64,000 bases of DNA, taken from assembly GCF_004359215.1 (NCBI RefSeq), contig NC_090610.1, positions 4,190,643-4,254,642 of the forward strand, in the 5' to 3' direction. Of this stretch, positions 32,530-42,684 are shown one piece after another. The translations under genes and the position numbers were made by a program. The stretch's first letter is position 1. Every line of letters begins with the position of its first letter. Under the pieces are notes generated by a model that was not told the DNA's origin, did not search any database, and saw nothing but the letters and a program-made list of their open reading frames with translations. Source of the DNA: Bremia lactucae (Eukaryota > Oomycota > Peronosporomycetes > Peronosporales > Peronosporaceae).

Positions 32530-34123
32530 CCTCTAACAGGACAACCGAATTACAAAGCGAAATTGCGGTGACTGGCGGTGACAAAAACGGCAAAGATATA
32601 CATGAAAAGTCGTCCGAAATTCCGACATCCAAAAAGCAAACGCGAGAATCTGAGCGGCCGAATACGGACTTTATTCCAGGATCTATAGCGCTATCTGAAG
32701 ACTCAATCGCTTAAAAATTTGTCTCGTCCACCAAGTACTAAACGAAGTGAGCGTTTCAGTCGCGCGAGTGAAGTAACGCCAGCTCAAGGTCAACAAAGGC
32801 CTCTTGAAGACATTTCAGCTCTGCTTACGTCGATCAAGGAAGAAGAAAAATACTTTTCGTACGCTGTAGATTTAGTGGGAGAAGTGCCGACATCATACAT
32901 GTCAGCTAGCAAGTCGAAAGAAGCGTGCGCATCTGAGTTTGATTCGCTGACCTAGAATGCGACATGGAAGCTTGTGGTCCCGCCATGCGGCCGAAAAGCT
33001 AAAAGCAGCAAGTGGGTGTTCAAGGCTAAAGAAACTGCTGAAGGACTCATCGAGCAATATAAAGCAGGCCTCGTTGCAAAAGGGTTTCTGCTGAAGTACG
33101 GAGTGGACTTTGACGAGACATTCGCTTCTGCGGCCAAGTTTACATCAATTCGGATTATTCTGAGTATAGCAGCTCAGGATGGCCTAGTTCAACACCAGGT
33201 GGATGTCAAAACAGCGTTTCTTAATGGTCTGCTAGATGAAGAAATCTACATGAAGCAGCCTAAAGGTTTTATCAGCTCCAAGTACCCAGATCATGTGGGC
33301 AAGCTCAAGCGTAGATTTACCACGGGCGAAATATACCATTGCGTGTGCATCAAGCGCGATGAAATGGCCATGAAATATGTGTTGATCTACGTCGACGATC
33401 TAATTCTTGCGTGCAGCAATATGGCGTTAGTTGAGGGGACAAAGCGTGCTTTGAGTAAGTGGTTTGAGATGTTCGGCTTAGGTGAGCTGGGGTTTTGTCT
33501 CGGAATGTAAGTCGAGCGAAATGACGAGTCTGGTGATGTGTCAATGCGGCAAACCAAGTTTCTGCAGTCGATTCTAACCAAGTACGGCATGCAGGATTGC
33601 AAGCCTGTAAGAACGCCTCAAGACATTGGATTAAAGCCGACCAAGGCTCTGTGTGAAGATGGCTGCAAGCACCACAAGACGATGAAAATCGTTCCGTATC
33701 GCAGTGCTCTAGGTGCCTTAATGTATTTGACGGTTGATACTTGCCTGGACCTTGCTGCCGCTGTGGAAACTCTAAGTCAGTATGCTGACGATCCTTGCCC
33801 GACTCACTGGCAAGCACTTAAGCGTGTGTTACGGTACCTACAACCGACTCCAACACATGGATTTCGATTTTCAGGATCCGGTTGCGGTGAATTGGTATGC
33901 TACTCGGATGCCGACTGGGCAGGTGACATCAAGACGAAGCACTAGTGGATACGTGTTTGTACTGAACAAAGCGTGCATTAGCTGGCGCAGAAAGAAACAG
34001 CGGACGGTTGCACTATCTTCGACTGAGGCTGAGTACACGGCACTATCAGAAGCTACTCAAGAGGCAGTTTGGCTCAAGGCTTTTATGCCCGAATACGGCG
34101 AAGACTCAGCGATGAACCTGTGA
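32530..34123 (+). pseudogene. Copia RT and RNase H, back half of a split element
   Basis: 32,974-33,510 encodes the copia RT (SKWVFKAKETAEG, KAGLVAKGFLLKYGVDFDETF, HQVDVKTAFLNGLLDEEIYM) including the catalytic YVDDLILA. 33,538-33,945 continues with MQDCKPVRTP and ALMYLTVDTCLDLAAAVE, and 33,890-34,123 carries RNase H (CYSDADWAGD, ALSSTEAEYTALSEATQEAVWLK). Frames change at about 33,510 and 33,900, and a stop lies at 32,953. It supplies exactly the domains missing from the copia remnant at 18.8-21.3 kb on the same strand, so I infer one element split by insertions. Confidence 0.75.
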
Positions 34124-34349
34124 AGGTGTACGAAGTTAACCAAGGTGCAATTGCGTTGGCCAAGAACCCCGAATTCCACAAGCGCACCAAGCACATCGAC
34201 ATTCGATACCATTTTGTTCTGAGAAGGTTGAAGATGGTCATGTGATATTAGAGTACTGCTAACACTCGCAGATCTTATGACTAAGCCAAATTCTGCAATT
34301 CAGTTCAGCGCACTACGATCGAATTTAGGCATACAAAGTTCAATAGCTG

Positions 34350-34625
34350 TCGCGAGTGGGAGTAAAGTTCAGGTAGCGTCTCGAGCAGCAACGTTACCGG
34401 TAGGAACCAGATTAGTAACAGAATGCTATACCTACGGGGGTTGTCCGAAGGTGTTTTCCGACGGCGGTTGTCCGACGGTGAGAAGGACGTCATTGGAAGC
34501 TTCGAGAAGGTTCTAGTAGCTTCCTAGTAAATGATTGGCTTAGAAGTAGTATTAGAGATTACAAACTAAGGACCATAATATTTTCTTTGCATTTTGCATC
34601 CTACTGCGCAAATGCCTTTTCTTCA
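34350..34625 (+). repeat. Copia 3' LTR (older element)
   Basis: Aligns with 18,796-19,065 and ends TTTTCTTCA at the same point. About 15% divergence by eye implies an old insertion, or two related elements. The left border is approximate. Confidence 0.65.
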
Positions 34626-35098
34626 GTATGCGCGTCCTAACTCCATCTCATGGCCGATTAAATCGCAATACATGGGGTTATTTTAAGCCAACCGGAAGAC
34701 CTCAAACTTTCGTCGGTGCTCTTAGCAATTTTTGTGGGTCTAGCTAGACATTCCCTTTTAATTACGTTTATTTGTTTGCATGAGGTGCCGGTGGAATTAG
34801 CCATTGAGGCCCATTCCACTGCGGCCGTTCAGAAATTATGCAGGACAAATCTCATGATCTCGATTCGCCACATGAATGTCAGTGCCACTCACGTGCCTAA
34901 AGGAAGGCCTGCCCTTTTTTGACGTTCGAATAAAGAATTCTCTTCGAACCTATACCATAGACTGTTATAGCTGTACGCGAGGCTTGCTTTTATCCGGATG
35001 TTTTTTTTCAAAACGCATAATACAGTAATCTGACGGATACTAACGAAAAGTTTGGGTGATGCAGCCGTAAGCATGGCAATTACAAGCGCATCTACATT
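34626..35098. other. Downstream flank of the glycosyltransferase gene
   Basis: No gene or repeat recognised. Frames 34,716-34,922 and 34,889-35,074 lack domains. Confidence 0.35.
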
Positions 35099-36970
35099 TT
35101 AAATAACAGACTGCGATGAATCACTACTTCCTTCGCCTTCATCTTCACATATTTCGTTCTGCGCTTCAATCAACGAAGCAGGGCAGAGTGACGTATTTTC
35201 TTTGTAATGATGCAAGCTTATAAACACGAGGTGATACAGCAGTAACGACGTGACACGAAGAAATACCACTAGCAAACAGATAAGCGCGATATAAAGTGCC
35301 CCGACGTCAAGTAATGCAGCCCTGTGCCATGGCATGGTCATCTCTGGCGTCACCAAATGATCAAATCCGACTTGTAGCGCAGCATCAATCACGTCAATAG
35401 CTCGAGCAGTGCCCCCTCCTCGTATCAAAAGGACACCAACCTTTCGCGCAGCGTTCCTGTACGAAGCATTCGTACGCAATTCGGTGAGAGCTGCATGAAT
35501 GAACAAACCGGAGAGTGAGTTCTTATCGAGCATAAGACCTGCTCTCGAATCAACAACGCGAGCAGCTACGTCAAGTTGATCGCCCAAAAATGGGATGCAT
35601 ATTAGCGGTTTTTTCATCACGAGCGCTTCTTGAGCTGAAGTCATGCCGCAGTGGGACAGCACTACGGTAACGGCTGGATGGCCTAGTATTTCTAAGTTTA
35701 ATAGCGACGAGTCAGGTGTTTTAAGAAGGATTAAACTCGGCAGTCTTCGCGGCAAAACATCATGCTGGTCCGCTGGTAGGATCCATAATACTTTAAGTGA
35801 AGATGCTTTTGCTTCTGCCACTAGTCCATCGACAAGCGCTTGGGCCTGCCAAGCGTCAATGTAAACCATTGTTCCAAAATTCACATAAATTATGCCTCCA
35901 CTGGATGGAGTCGATAAAACAGATGCATCTAACCAACTAAGCAGTTCTGCTGGAAGCAGTTGATGTTCTAGATTTTTCGCATTTCCAGTAGGTAGTGGCA
36001 GCAGCGGTCCCACTGCATCAACAAAGGGTGAAAGAGGTTGAGGATATTCCAGTCCAAAAGCAGTATTGAGAATTATGCGAGCGCCATTGAATAGATCGTT
36101 TTGGGACCTGAATAACGGCAGTCCCACGTCATCCCGGATTTGATTTAATACCATGAATGGCGATGTTAATGCCATTGATAACAACGTTGGATACAGAAGA
36201 TTTACACACCGATCCCAGAGCGACATATCCTGTCGAAACCCCGTGCCATAGGCAGGCACGTAATTGGGCACACTGCCTAAATCAAAGAGTAGGGACGGCG
36301 AATTGAGAACGTATGGGATCTGTAGCTTTTGTGCGAGAAACTGTGCGCCTATTGTCGCAATGTCCAATACCAATAGATCTGGTACAAATTCAGTATTTTT
36401 AAGCTTAAGAAGCAACGCGTCGTACATGGGACTTGCAGCTTCGACGTAAATGTCCTTAAACATCGTTACAAGTCCATTCAAACGAGAGGTATCCCTTGAT
36501 ATGGCTTGAAGTTTTTCGCGCAAATTATCACTAGAAATAGGAAATGAACCTGCCGATATGAAAGGCAGTTTGTAAGCTTCCACCCACTCTCGCCCCGAAT
36601 CATGAGTAGCGAAAGAGACTCGGTACCCTTGCTCTTTCATCGCACTAGCCACTCGAAGCAACGGTTGTGCATGGCTTTTCATGGCAATTGTAACGAATAA
36701 AATATGCCGATTTTCAAGTATTACTGGACTTGGCGGAGAAGACGGAATCGGAGGTGCAGCGCACGAAGACTCGTCATGGCTGACTAGAGGAATGGAGGCG
36801 AAAGGAGCTTCTTCTGGAGTCGGATTGGGATCTTCCGCGCGAAAATTTTCAATAAAATTAGAGAAGATGTCGATGAAACTGTTTGCATAAGTTGCACTGA
36901 TTAAGATAAATAGAAAGACGAGAAGGAGATACCATCTTCGCGACATCTGCAGGTGAACAAGTCGCGACAT
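35099..36970 (-). CDS. UDP-glycosyltransferase, membrane-anchored (GT1 family)
   Basis: A 623-residue intronless protein. A basic N-terminus followed by a hydrophobic stretch (WYLLLVFLFILISATYA, about residues 13-29) is a signal peptide or anchor. The N-terminal acceptor domain has KSHAQPLLRVASAM near residue 102, where the His is the likely catalytic base. The donor-binding domain has IIYVNFGTMVYID (about residue 365) and LSHCGMTSAQEAL (about 440) followed by PLICIPFLGDQ, the UGT signature. A second hydrophobic segment at about 550-580 and a short cytosolic tail give the ER-type topology of animal and fungal UGTs. Such enzymes transfer sugar from UDP-sugar to small lipophilic acceptors; the acceptor here is unknown. 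A second ATG at codon 9 is possible. Isolated among retroelements. Confidence 0.87.
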   Translation of the reverse strand: MSRLVHLQMSRRWYLLLVFLFILISATYANSFIDIFSNFIENFRAEDPNPTPEEAPFASIPLVSHDESSCAAPPIPSSPPSPVILENRHILFVTIAMKSHAQPLLRVASAMKEQGYRVSFATHDSGREWVEAYKLPFISAGSFPISSDNLREKLQAISRDTSRLNGLVTMFKDIYVEAASPMYDALLLKLKNTEFVPDLLVLDIATIGAQFLAQKLQIPYVLNSPSLLFDLGSVPNYVPAYGTGFRQDMSLWDRCVNLLYPTLLSMALTSPFMVLNQIRDDVGLPLFRSQNDLFNGARIILNTAFGLEYPQPLSPFVDAVGPLLPLPTGNAKNLEHQLLPAELLSWLDASVLSTPSSGGIIYVNFGTMVYIDAWQAQALVDGLVAEAKASSLKVLWILPADQHDVLPRRLPSLILLKTPDSSLLNLEILGHPAVTVVLSHCGMTSAQEALVMKKPLICIPFLGDQLDVAARVVDSRAGLMLDKNSLSGLFIHAALTELRTNASYRNAARKVGVLLIRGGGTARAIDVIDAALQVGFDHLVTPEMTMPWHRAALLDVGALYIALICLLVVFLRVTSLLLYHLVFISLHHYKENTSLCPASLIEAQNEICEDEGEGSSDSSQSVI

Positions 36971-37291
36971 TTTCTTTTTCGTGTTGCAAACGAAATGTGG
37001 ACTACATAAAAAGTGATGTACAAATCACTACTAGATGAAGAAATTAATCTTTATCGCGTCTATCAGCTAGACGTTCGGAGTCGCTCAGATTAATTAATTT
37101 TTTTAAATTTCTAAATATTACACTCTAAAGTCGCTTCAATCGCAGCGGGGTAGACACGAAAAACTTTCGTGCTTGCCGCGCCAGTTCAAAGAACATCTAT
37201 GAAGACAATTACCAGAACCGCCTCTGATATCGGCTAATTGCATAGTAGCAATTAGACCTCCCATCTATTGGACATAATCCGCTAGGCCTTT
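36971..37291. other. Upstream flank of the glycosyltransferase gene
   Basis: About 320 bp, AT-rich, presumably the promoter. It ends at the CCTTT target-site duplication of the copia insertion. No specific element was recognised. Confidence 0.4.
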
Positions 37292-37522
37292 TATTAAATC
37301 TGGAAGGTAAATGAGAAACTAAATGTATTTGGAGCTTATGATCTTTGGTTACCTTTCTTGTCCGTTATCGTCCGTTATCGTTTGTTACCATCGATCACTC
37401 ATGTAGGCCCATAAGGTGCTCCACCTGTTCCGAGAGTCGCATGCCTTCAACTTCACATGAATAGTCGCACCTATCACACGAACAGTCGCACCTTTTATAC
37501 GAACAGTCGCGGCCTTTCAACA
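37292..37522 (-). repeat. 3' LTR of the copia element
   Basis: 231 bp. Its outer edge reads TATTAAAT on the plus strand, against TGTTAAGT in the other LTR, so the terminal CA has mutated. Confidence 0.9.
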
Positions 37523-37540
37523 CTCCTTCTCGAGATGTCT

Positions 37541-39184
37541 TTACACCATCGAGATCAGCTTGCACAGCTCCGTCAATCTCGGCGCGGCGAACGTCTTGGT
37601 GAGAAGATCAACCTTGATCACTTGTTTCTTGCTGTAATCCTTGATAAACTTGAGACGTACTGCGATGTGCTTCGCTCTTCCCGCACTATCTTCGCCTTGT
37701 ACCTGCTTAATAGCAGCTTGATTATCAACGTGCATAAGCATCGGCTTTGTCACGCGCACCCCAATCTCACCCAGCAGCTCACACAATCCTAGCAAATCAC
37801 TCGTCACTTGTGATGCAGCCACAAACTCGGCCTCCATGGTAGATAATGCCACGCTTACCTGTTTCCGACACATCCAACCGACAACCATACCATTTAAGCA
37901 TAGAACTCCTCCACTTACCGATTTTTGATCCGCACGATCCGCAGCATAATCTGCGTCGCTGTAGCCTTCAACAACAACATCTTGAGAGCTGTCACTTCCA
38001 ATCGTCCCACTCATCTCAGACTGTAGATTGGCAGTTCCCTTCAAGTATCGAACTATTCGTTTTGCCCAACGCCAATCGCAATCCCTTGGTGCATGCGCCT
38101 GCCGGCTGGCCCGGTGTACAGCAAATGCAATGTCCGGCCTTGTACACCGCGACAACCACAGCAGACTTCCAATTAACGATTGAAACATCTTTACTGTTGG
38201 TCCTTTTGGTGTACCGTCACCACCACTCGGTAGCAAATCGCCCTCGTCTTCGCCGTCTTGTTCATCACCGATAGGCGTACGAGCAGGTTTAGCCTGATCC
38301 AGACCATGACCAGCAAGCATTTCGCGAATGCACTGAGTTTGCTCCAAACGGTACCCAGAATCCTTGGTATACGTTACGCCAATGCCCAGAAAGTTAGACA
38401 CTTCGCCGAGGTCCTTCACCTCGAGTGCCTTCATGTCATCGAAGAATTTGGTCACGTCACAGGCCTTTTTAGCAGTCACCAATAGGTCGTCCACATAGAC
38501 ACCCACTAGCGTAATCGTTGAGACATCTCCTTTTGTGTACAAACAACTGTCGGTGTAGCACTGTGTAAATCCAAGTTTCACCAGTGTATCATGTAACAGT
38601 TGTGCCCACAAACGCCCAGCCTGCTTAAGCCCGTAAAGGCTCTTAAGGAGCTTCAGCGCCACCTTGGTCCTGTCACTTGTACCCAAACTTTGTACTTCGT
38701 GCTCGTCAAATTCCATTCCTTGCGGCACGTGAAGCGAAATTTCGAGATCTTCTTCTTAATCCGCTTTAACGTAAGCATTAGGGACATCCCCATGTCGAGC
38801 AGGAACCCCCCATACTCGCGCCAACGCCAGCACCACCTTTGCTGTCGTCATTTCCATCACAGCACTGAATGTCGTGGCGTAATCTACACCATATGATTGC
38901 TCATTTCCACAGGCTACGAGCCTTGCTTTAAAACGCTCCAGAGTTCCATCAGCGTGTCGTTTTGTCTTAAAGACCCATTTTGAATGTAAAAGCTTCTGTC
39001 CAGGTCTTCGTAGTGTCACCTCCCACGTCTTGTTTGATTTAAGCGATTCAAGTTCGCAACGCATCGCTTCTCGCCATAGTGCTGCATCCTTCGACTGTAC
39101 TGCTTCTCTGTAGGTCTTCGGATCTTCAACCAAGCTTGCCATTGCAACTGGTACATGTTTAGTGCCCATGTGGCGGGTAGTCAT
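37541..39184 (-). pseudogene. Copia RT and RNase H
   Basis: Frame 39,184-38,756 holds the RT N-terminal region (SKWVFKTKRHADGTLERFKA, LVACGNEQSYGVDYATTFS, RHGDVPNAYVKAD). After an in-frame TAA at about 38,756, the same frame runs 38,728-37,541 with LLKSLYGLKQAGRLW, the catalytic GVYVDDLLVT and PYR-equivalent SLIGSLLWLSRCTRPDIAFA. RNase H follows (GYSDADYAADRADQKSVSG, ALSTMEAEFVAASQ, HVDNQAAIK). All parts are in one frame, so a single stop codon separates two otherwise intact halves. Confidence 0.88.
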
Positions 39185-39301
39185 GCGTGTTTTAGCCGAG
39201 ACAACTATGCGAGAATCGTCACCGCTTGACGGTACTCTGTTCTTCGAACTTCTTCCTTTACCACGTGACCCGCGCTTACACGGTCTCTTGCAAGTACTTG
39301 A

Positions 39302-40393
39302 TTACTCCTTCTGCTTCTCAGCTTTCTCTTTTGTTTCCACAGCTTGACTCAAACCAGGGTCCTCTCTGCGTAGCTGTTGTTGTAGTTGCAAGTTGCCATC
39401 CACACCCATGGTGTCCACATGCTTGACATGCTGCGTCGTAATGACCAGCCTTTCTCGAGGAAGATATACCTTGAATCCCTTGGTCTCGTCATCCTTCCCG
39501 ACAATTTTGCCAAATTCAGCGCGGGGCTTCCACGACTTCTTTCCTGGGTCGCGATAGACCGTATACGGACTTCCAAAGGCCACGACATCAGCAAGACTGG
39601 GCCTATTTCCATTCAGGACCTCGATTGGGGAAGCTCGCTTCAAATTGGCGCTGCTTGGACTGCGATTTAAAATATAAGTCGCGTATTGGACTGCATCACC
39701 CCAGAAATGTAACGGCAGTCCGCTCGAAAATAACATGCACCGTGCCATATTGAGTACTGTCCTGTGCATGCGTTCTGCTTTTCCGTTGGAAGCTTGATTT
39801 CCAGCTTCGCTCACTTGTCTCGTCACTCCGATCTCCTTGCAAAACATGTCCACGTTGCGAAATTCTCAACCATCGTCTGTCCTTAGTATGTGTACCTTGC
39901 AATTAAAAGAGCGCTCGAAGAAAGCCAAAAAATGCTCAAACATTTTCGCAGCCTGATCTTTCTTGCGCGCAACGAACACTCTGCAGTAATTCGAGGCGTG
40001 GTCAACAAAGTTGATCATGTACCGATTGCCGCATCGGTCGGCTGGTGTCATTGGATCTTTCAAGTCACTGCAAATAACACCACCAATTCGATCAATCGGA
40101 GAGTGTACCCCAATATCCTTCTTCGGTTGTGCATTCTTCATCTGTTTGCCTTGAGCGCACGTATAGCAGCTTGGTCGACTCCTGTCAGTCAGCTCGATAC
40201 CCGAGCCTTCACTATCCGCCATCTTCTCAATCGTGTCATGCATTAGGTAGCCCAGGCGTTTATGTAGCTCCAAAAGGGTACACTTCACAGGCACAATGTT
40301 TTCATCATCATTATATTCAGTGAGTAGTGACGCATGCACCAATTCAATGCTTCTTGGTAAAGACTTTATAATCTGCGTACACACCACCAGCAC
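39302..40393 (-). pseudogene. Copia integrase
   Basis: Frame 40,393-39,866 encodes the GAG-pre-integrase zinc finger (LHKRLGYLMHDTI, CYTCAQGKQ) and the core start (ICSDLKDPM, NFVDHASNYCRVF, ILRTDDG). A stop follows, then 39,853-39,302 resumes in the same frame with QVSEAGNQASNGKAERMHRT, giving the catalytic Glu region, and the HFWGDAVQYATYILNR block typical of copia integrases. It catalyses insertion of the cDNA. A single in-frame stop inactivates it as read. Confidence 0.87.
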
Positions 40394-40399
40394 GTTGTT

Positions 40400-41338
40400 T
40401 TATTTTTCAACCTCAAACAATCGTGCTCCATCGCTGTCACGCCTCAAATAGCGACGTCCATCTTCGTAACTCAGTGCAACCCCTTTTTCTTCGAGTTTGC
40501 AGTACGAAAGTAGGTTGTGCGTGAGGTCCTTTGCATAGTAGACGTCACTCAATTCAACAATGTGAGTACGTTCATCCACATATGCTTGCAACTTGACTTG
40601 GCCCACCTTTGGAACCTTGATAGCTTGTCCATCAGCGACATTGCATTCATCGAAGCAATCAATTGCGTCGACAAGCATGCTGACGTCCATCACCAGGTGC
40701 CTGCTGGCGCCACTATCGAGAATCCAACTCTGCTTCAAACCATCGAAAGGGACACCGATACTTAGAGCATATGAAGCCTGTTTATCACCTGCTTTAGTTT
40801 TGCACTCTCTCTTGGTATGGCCAAGCTGGTTACATCCCCAGCACCTTTTTTCATCGCGAGCAATCAATGCATTAGCTGCGACGTCAGTGCCGCGAACATA
40901 ACTTCTGCCATGAGTACTTTGACGGTCTCCACTAACCACGTGAGCGCCAGCATCTTGTTCAAATGTACTGGCGAAGTGTGCCATCTCCCATGCTTGCTTC
41001 AGATAGTCAGTGCGACGGCGATCGAGCCGCGTTTGCATGGCTCGTTTCACGTCCGGTGATGCACCTTCGCATATGTACTGAAGTACAAATCGATCAGGGC
41101 AGCACCCCGAACTTGCTACGGCGACCAGATACTGGTAATGCTCCGTCCAAGATCGATCGTTTGGCTTGCGAGCTCGCATAAACCGCGTGGCTTGCTCCAC
41201 AGTGATCTCTCTGTCATATACCTCGAGCAACTTGTTCATCAAGTGTTCAACCGTGGGTACTTCTGACGCCCAGGCTCCTTTCATCTTATCGAAATGCTTT
41301 CTAGCGATTCCATCCAGATACCGATTAAGTGTCCTCAT
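40400..41338 (-). CDS. Copia Gag C-terminal region, zinc knuckle and protease
   Basis: A 312-codon frame starting at ATG 41,338, whose ATGA overlaps the stop of the preceding gag frame. It contains a UBN2-like capsid region, a CWGCNQLGHTKREC zinc knuckle (about residues 170-185) and the aspartic protease SWILDSGASRHLV (DSGA active site). It ends at a TAA after DGARLFEVEK; integrase resumes downstream in the same frame. The protease would cut Gag-Pol into mature proteins in the virus-like particle. Confidence 0.85.
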   Translation of the reverse strand: MRTLNRYLDGIARKHFDKMKGAWASEVPTVEHLMNKLLEVYDREITVEQATRFMRARKPNDRSWTEHYQYLVAVASSGCCPDRFVLQYICEGASPDVKRAMQTRLDRRRTDYLKQAWEMAHFASTFEQDAGAHVVSGDRQSTHGRSYVRGTDVAANALIARDEKRCWGCNQLGHTKRECKTKAGDKQASYALSIGVPFDGLKQSWILDSGASRHLVMDVSMLVDAIDCFDECNVADGQAIKVPKVGQVKLQAYVDERTHIVELSDVYYAKDLTHNLLSYCKLEEKGVALSYEDGRRYLRRDSDGARLFEVEK

Positions 41339-41961
41339 CTTAATTCCTCAAGCCATTCACCTCCACTGAGGCGTTGAGCCGCTCCAAGCTCGTCCAGAAA
41401 CTGCAAACCCCAGTCCTTGAACCCTGCTCCTAGCCCTTTGTATTCTTCTTTTCCAGTGAAGCGCTCGATAGGCAGCTTCATATCCTTGACACTCGGCATC
41501 TTGACACCGAAGTTTTGCGGGGAGTAAAAATCCTGCCTTGGCTGTGCGCAGGGTTGCGCAGTAGGCTGAACCGCCGGGAAAAATTGCCGCTGATGCTGCG
41601 CCTCATGCTGCGGCATCCCAATCGGCACTTGCATGCCCATAGCTTCACTGAGGGAGTCGGCTCTCGCCCGATTCCTTTCAGCAGCCAAGAATTGGCTGAA
41701 TACACTCGAGCCACTTCCCATTCGGGTGTCAGGGTCCGCAGGAGGCTGCTGGGCCCGCTCTGCGCGTTCCCGTGCCAATTCGCGCATCAGGTTCCCGATG
41801 AGTCCCTCAAGTCTATCCAGACGATCTGCACCGTGCTCGGAGGTCCCGCGTTCTCTCGCTAGAGAGATGTCCGCGCTGTCGCTTGTCGTCTCATCGACCG
41901 CATGCGGGCCGAGAGCACCTAGCGGAGCTGCTGGAGGGTCTTCCGGGGGGTTTGGGCTCAT
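41335..41961 (-). CDS. Copia Gag N-terminal region
   Basis: 208 codons from ATG 41,961, which lies inside the tRNA primer-binding site. The first codons (MSP) match those of the other copia element. Pro/Ala-rich N-terminus, a Glu/Arg-rich helix (RLEGLIGNLMRELARERAER), then a Gln/Pro-rich stretch and MPSVKDMKLPIERFTGKEEYKG, the start of the capsid fold. The frame stops at TGA 41,335 and continues one base back as the next frame (ATGA overlap). Either the product is split by an old indel, or it is translated by reinitiation or -1 frameshifting. Confidence 0.82.
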   Translation of the reverse strand: MSPNPPEDPPAAPLGALGPHAVDETTSDSADISLARERGTSEHGADRLDRLEGLIGNLMRELARERAERAQQPPADPDTRMGSGSSVFSQFLAAERNRARADSLSEAMGMQVPIGMPQHEAQHQRQFFPAVQPTAQPCAQPRQDFYSPQNFGVKMPSVKDMKLPIERFTGKEEYKGLGAGFKDWGLQFLDELGAAQRLSGGEWLEELR

Positions 41962-41965
41962 AACC
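41954..41965 (-). promoter_or_regulatory. Copia primer-binding site for half initiator tRNA-Met
   Basis: The minus strand reads GGTTATGAGCCC with no spacer to the LTR end. It is complementary to the initiator tRNA-Met anticodon stem-loop. The gag ATG is bases 5-7 of the site. Confidence 0.78.
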
Positions 41966-42196
41966 TGTTAAGTCTGGAAGGTAAATGAGAAACTAAATGT
42001 ATTTGGAGCTTATGATCTTTGGTTACTTTTCTTGTCCGTTATCGTCCGTTATCGTCCGTTATTATCGATCACTCATGTAGGCCCATAAGGTGCTCCACCT
42101 GTTCCGAGAGTCGCATGCCTTCAACTTCACATGAACAGTCGCACCTATCACACGAACAGTCGCACCTTTTATACGAACAGTCGCGGCCTTTCAACA
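41966..42196 (-). repeat. 5' LTR of the copia element
   Basis: 231 bp, TGTTGAAAGG...TTAACA in element orientation. Near the start, GCGACTGTTC occurs three times at exactly 21-bp spacing (plus-strand positions 42,133, 42,154 and 42,175), with a TATAAAAGG box among them (42,165-42,173). This is a plausible U3 promoter. Confidence 0.9.
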
Positions 42197-42289
42197 CCTT
42201 TCCTACCCTGACGTTGGCTTAAGCTTTGGTCGGACGCGATAGGAATAACTAAGCAATCAATAGTCGCACACACGTACCCTAGTACGAGC

Positions 42290-42624
42290 AGAGAAAGACT
42301 CGCTTAAAAAAATTGCTTTAAAGAGGGTTAAAAGTAGACTAATATTTTTATTACCTAATATAATTAGGTTCTTCTGTTTCTATCTATTTTCTACTAACTT
42401 AATTATACTAATACAAAAGATGTAATAAAGTCTTATCTGTCTCGCGCGTTCAGTGCTGACTGGACTGCGAAGCAAGTAAATATAAAGGCCAATTATCGAC
42501 CAATTAATAAGCTTATCGAATGTTACTATGTAAAGTAATATTCTCAAAATATTATCTGCCTTCTAGAAATTATATTTATTAACAACATAAGTGTTAATTT
42601 AATATAACGATAAACTCCGTTACA
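42290..42624 (-). repeat. Truncated gypsy LTR, family A, reversed
   Basis: The reverse of 8,223-8,560 or so. It ends (C)TCCGTTACA at 42,624 and is followed by the complementary polypurine tract TCCCCTCCTTAAACG. The distal 110 bp of the LTR are missing. It is the 3' LTR of the minus-oriented element to its right. Confidence 0.75.
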
Positions 42625-42684
42625 TCCCCTCCTTAAACGACAATCAACTTGACTGTCACTGAATACAGTGGTCACTATAAGATT

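Larger units (their letters stand above)
37292..42196 (-). mobile_element. Complete-length Ty1/copia retrotransposon with CCTTT target-site duplication
   Basis: 4,905 bp, minus oriented. LTRs at 37,292-37,522 and 41,966-42,196 are 231 bp each, with eight differences by eye, all transitions. CCTTT occurs at 37,287-37,291 and 42,197-42,201. The primer-binding site abuts the 5' LTR, and a purine tract (GAGAAGGAG) abuts the 3' LTR. Domain order is Gag, zinc knuckle, protease, integrase, RT, RNase H. The coding frame is interrupted by one frame change and in-frame stops, so it is young but not autonomous as assembled. Confidence 0.93.

Noticed and set aside
35643..36890. Plus-strand frames opposite the glycosyltransferase
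   Set aside because: Shadows of a well-supported 623-codon gene.
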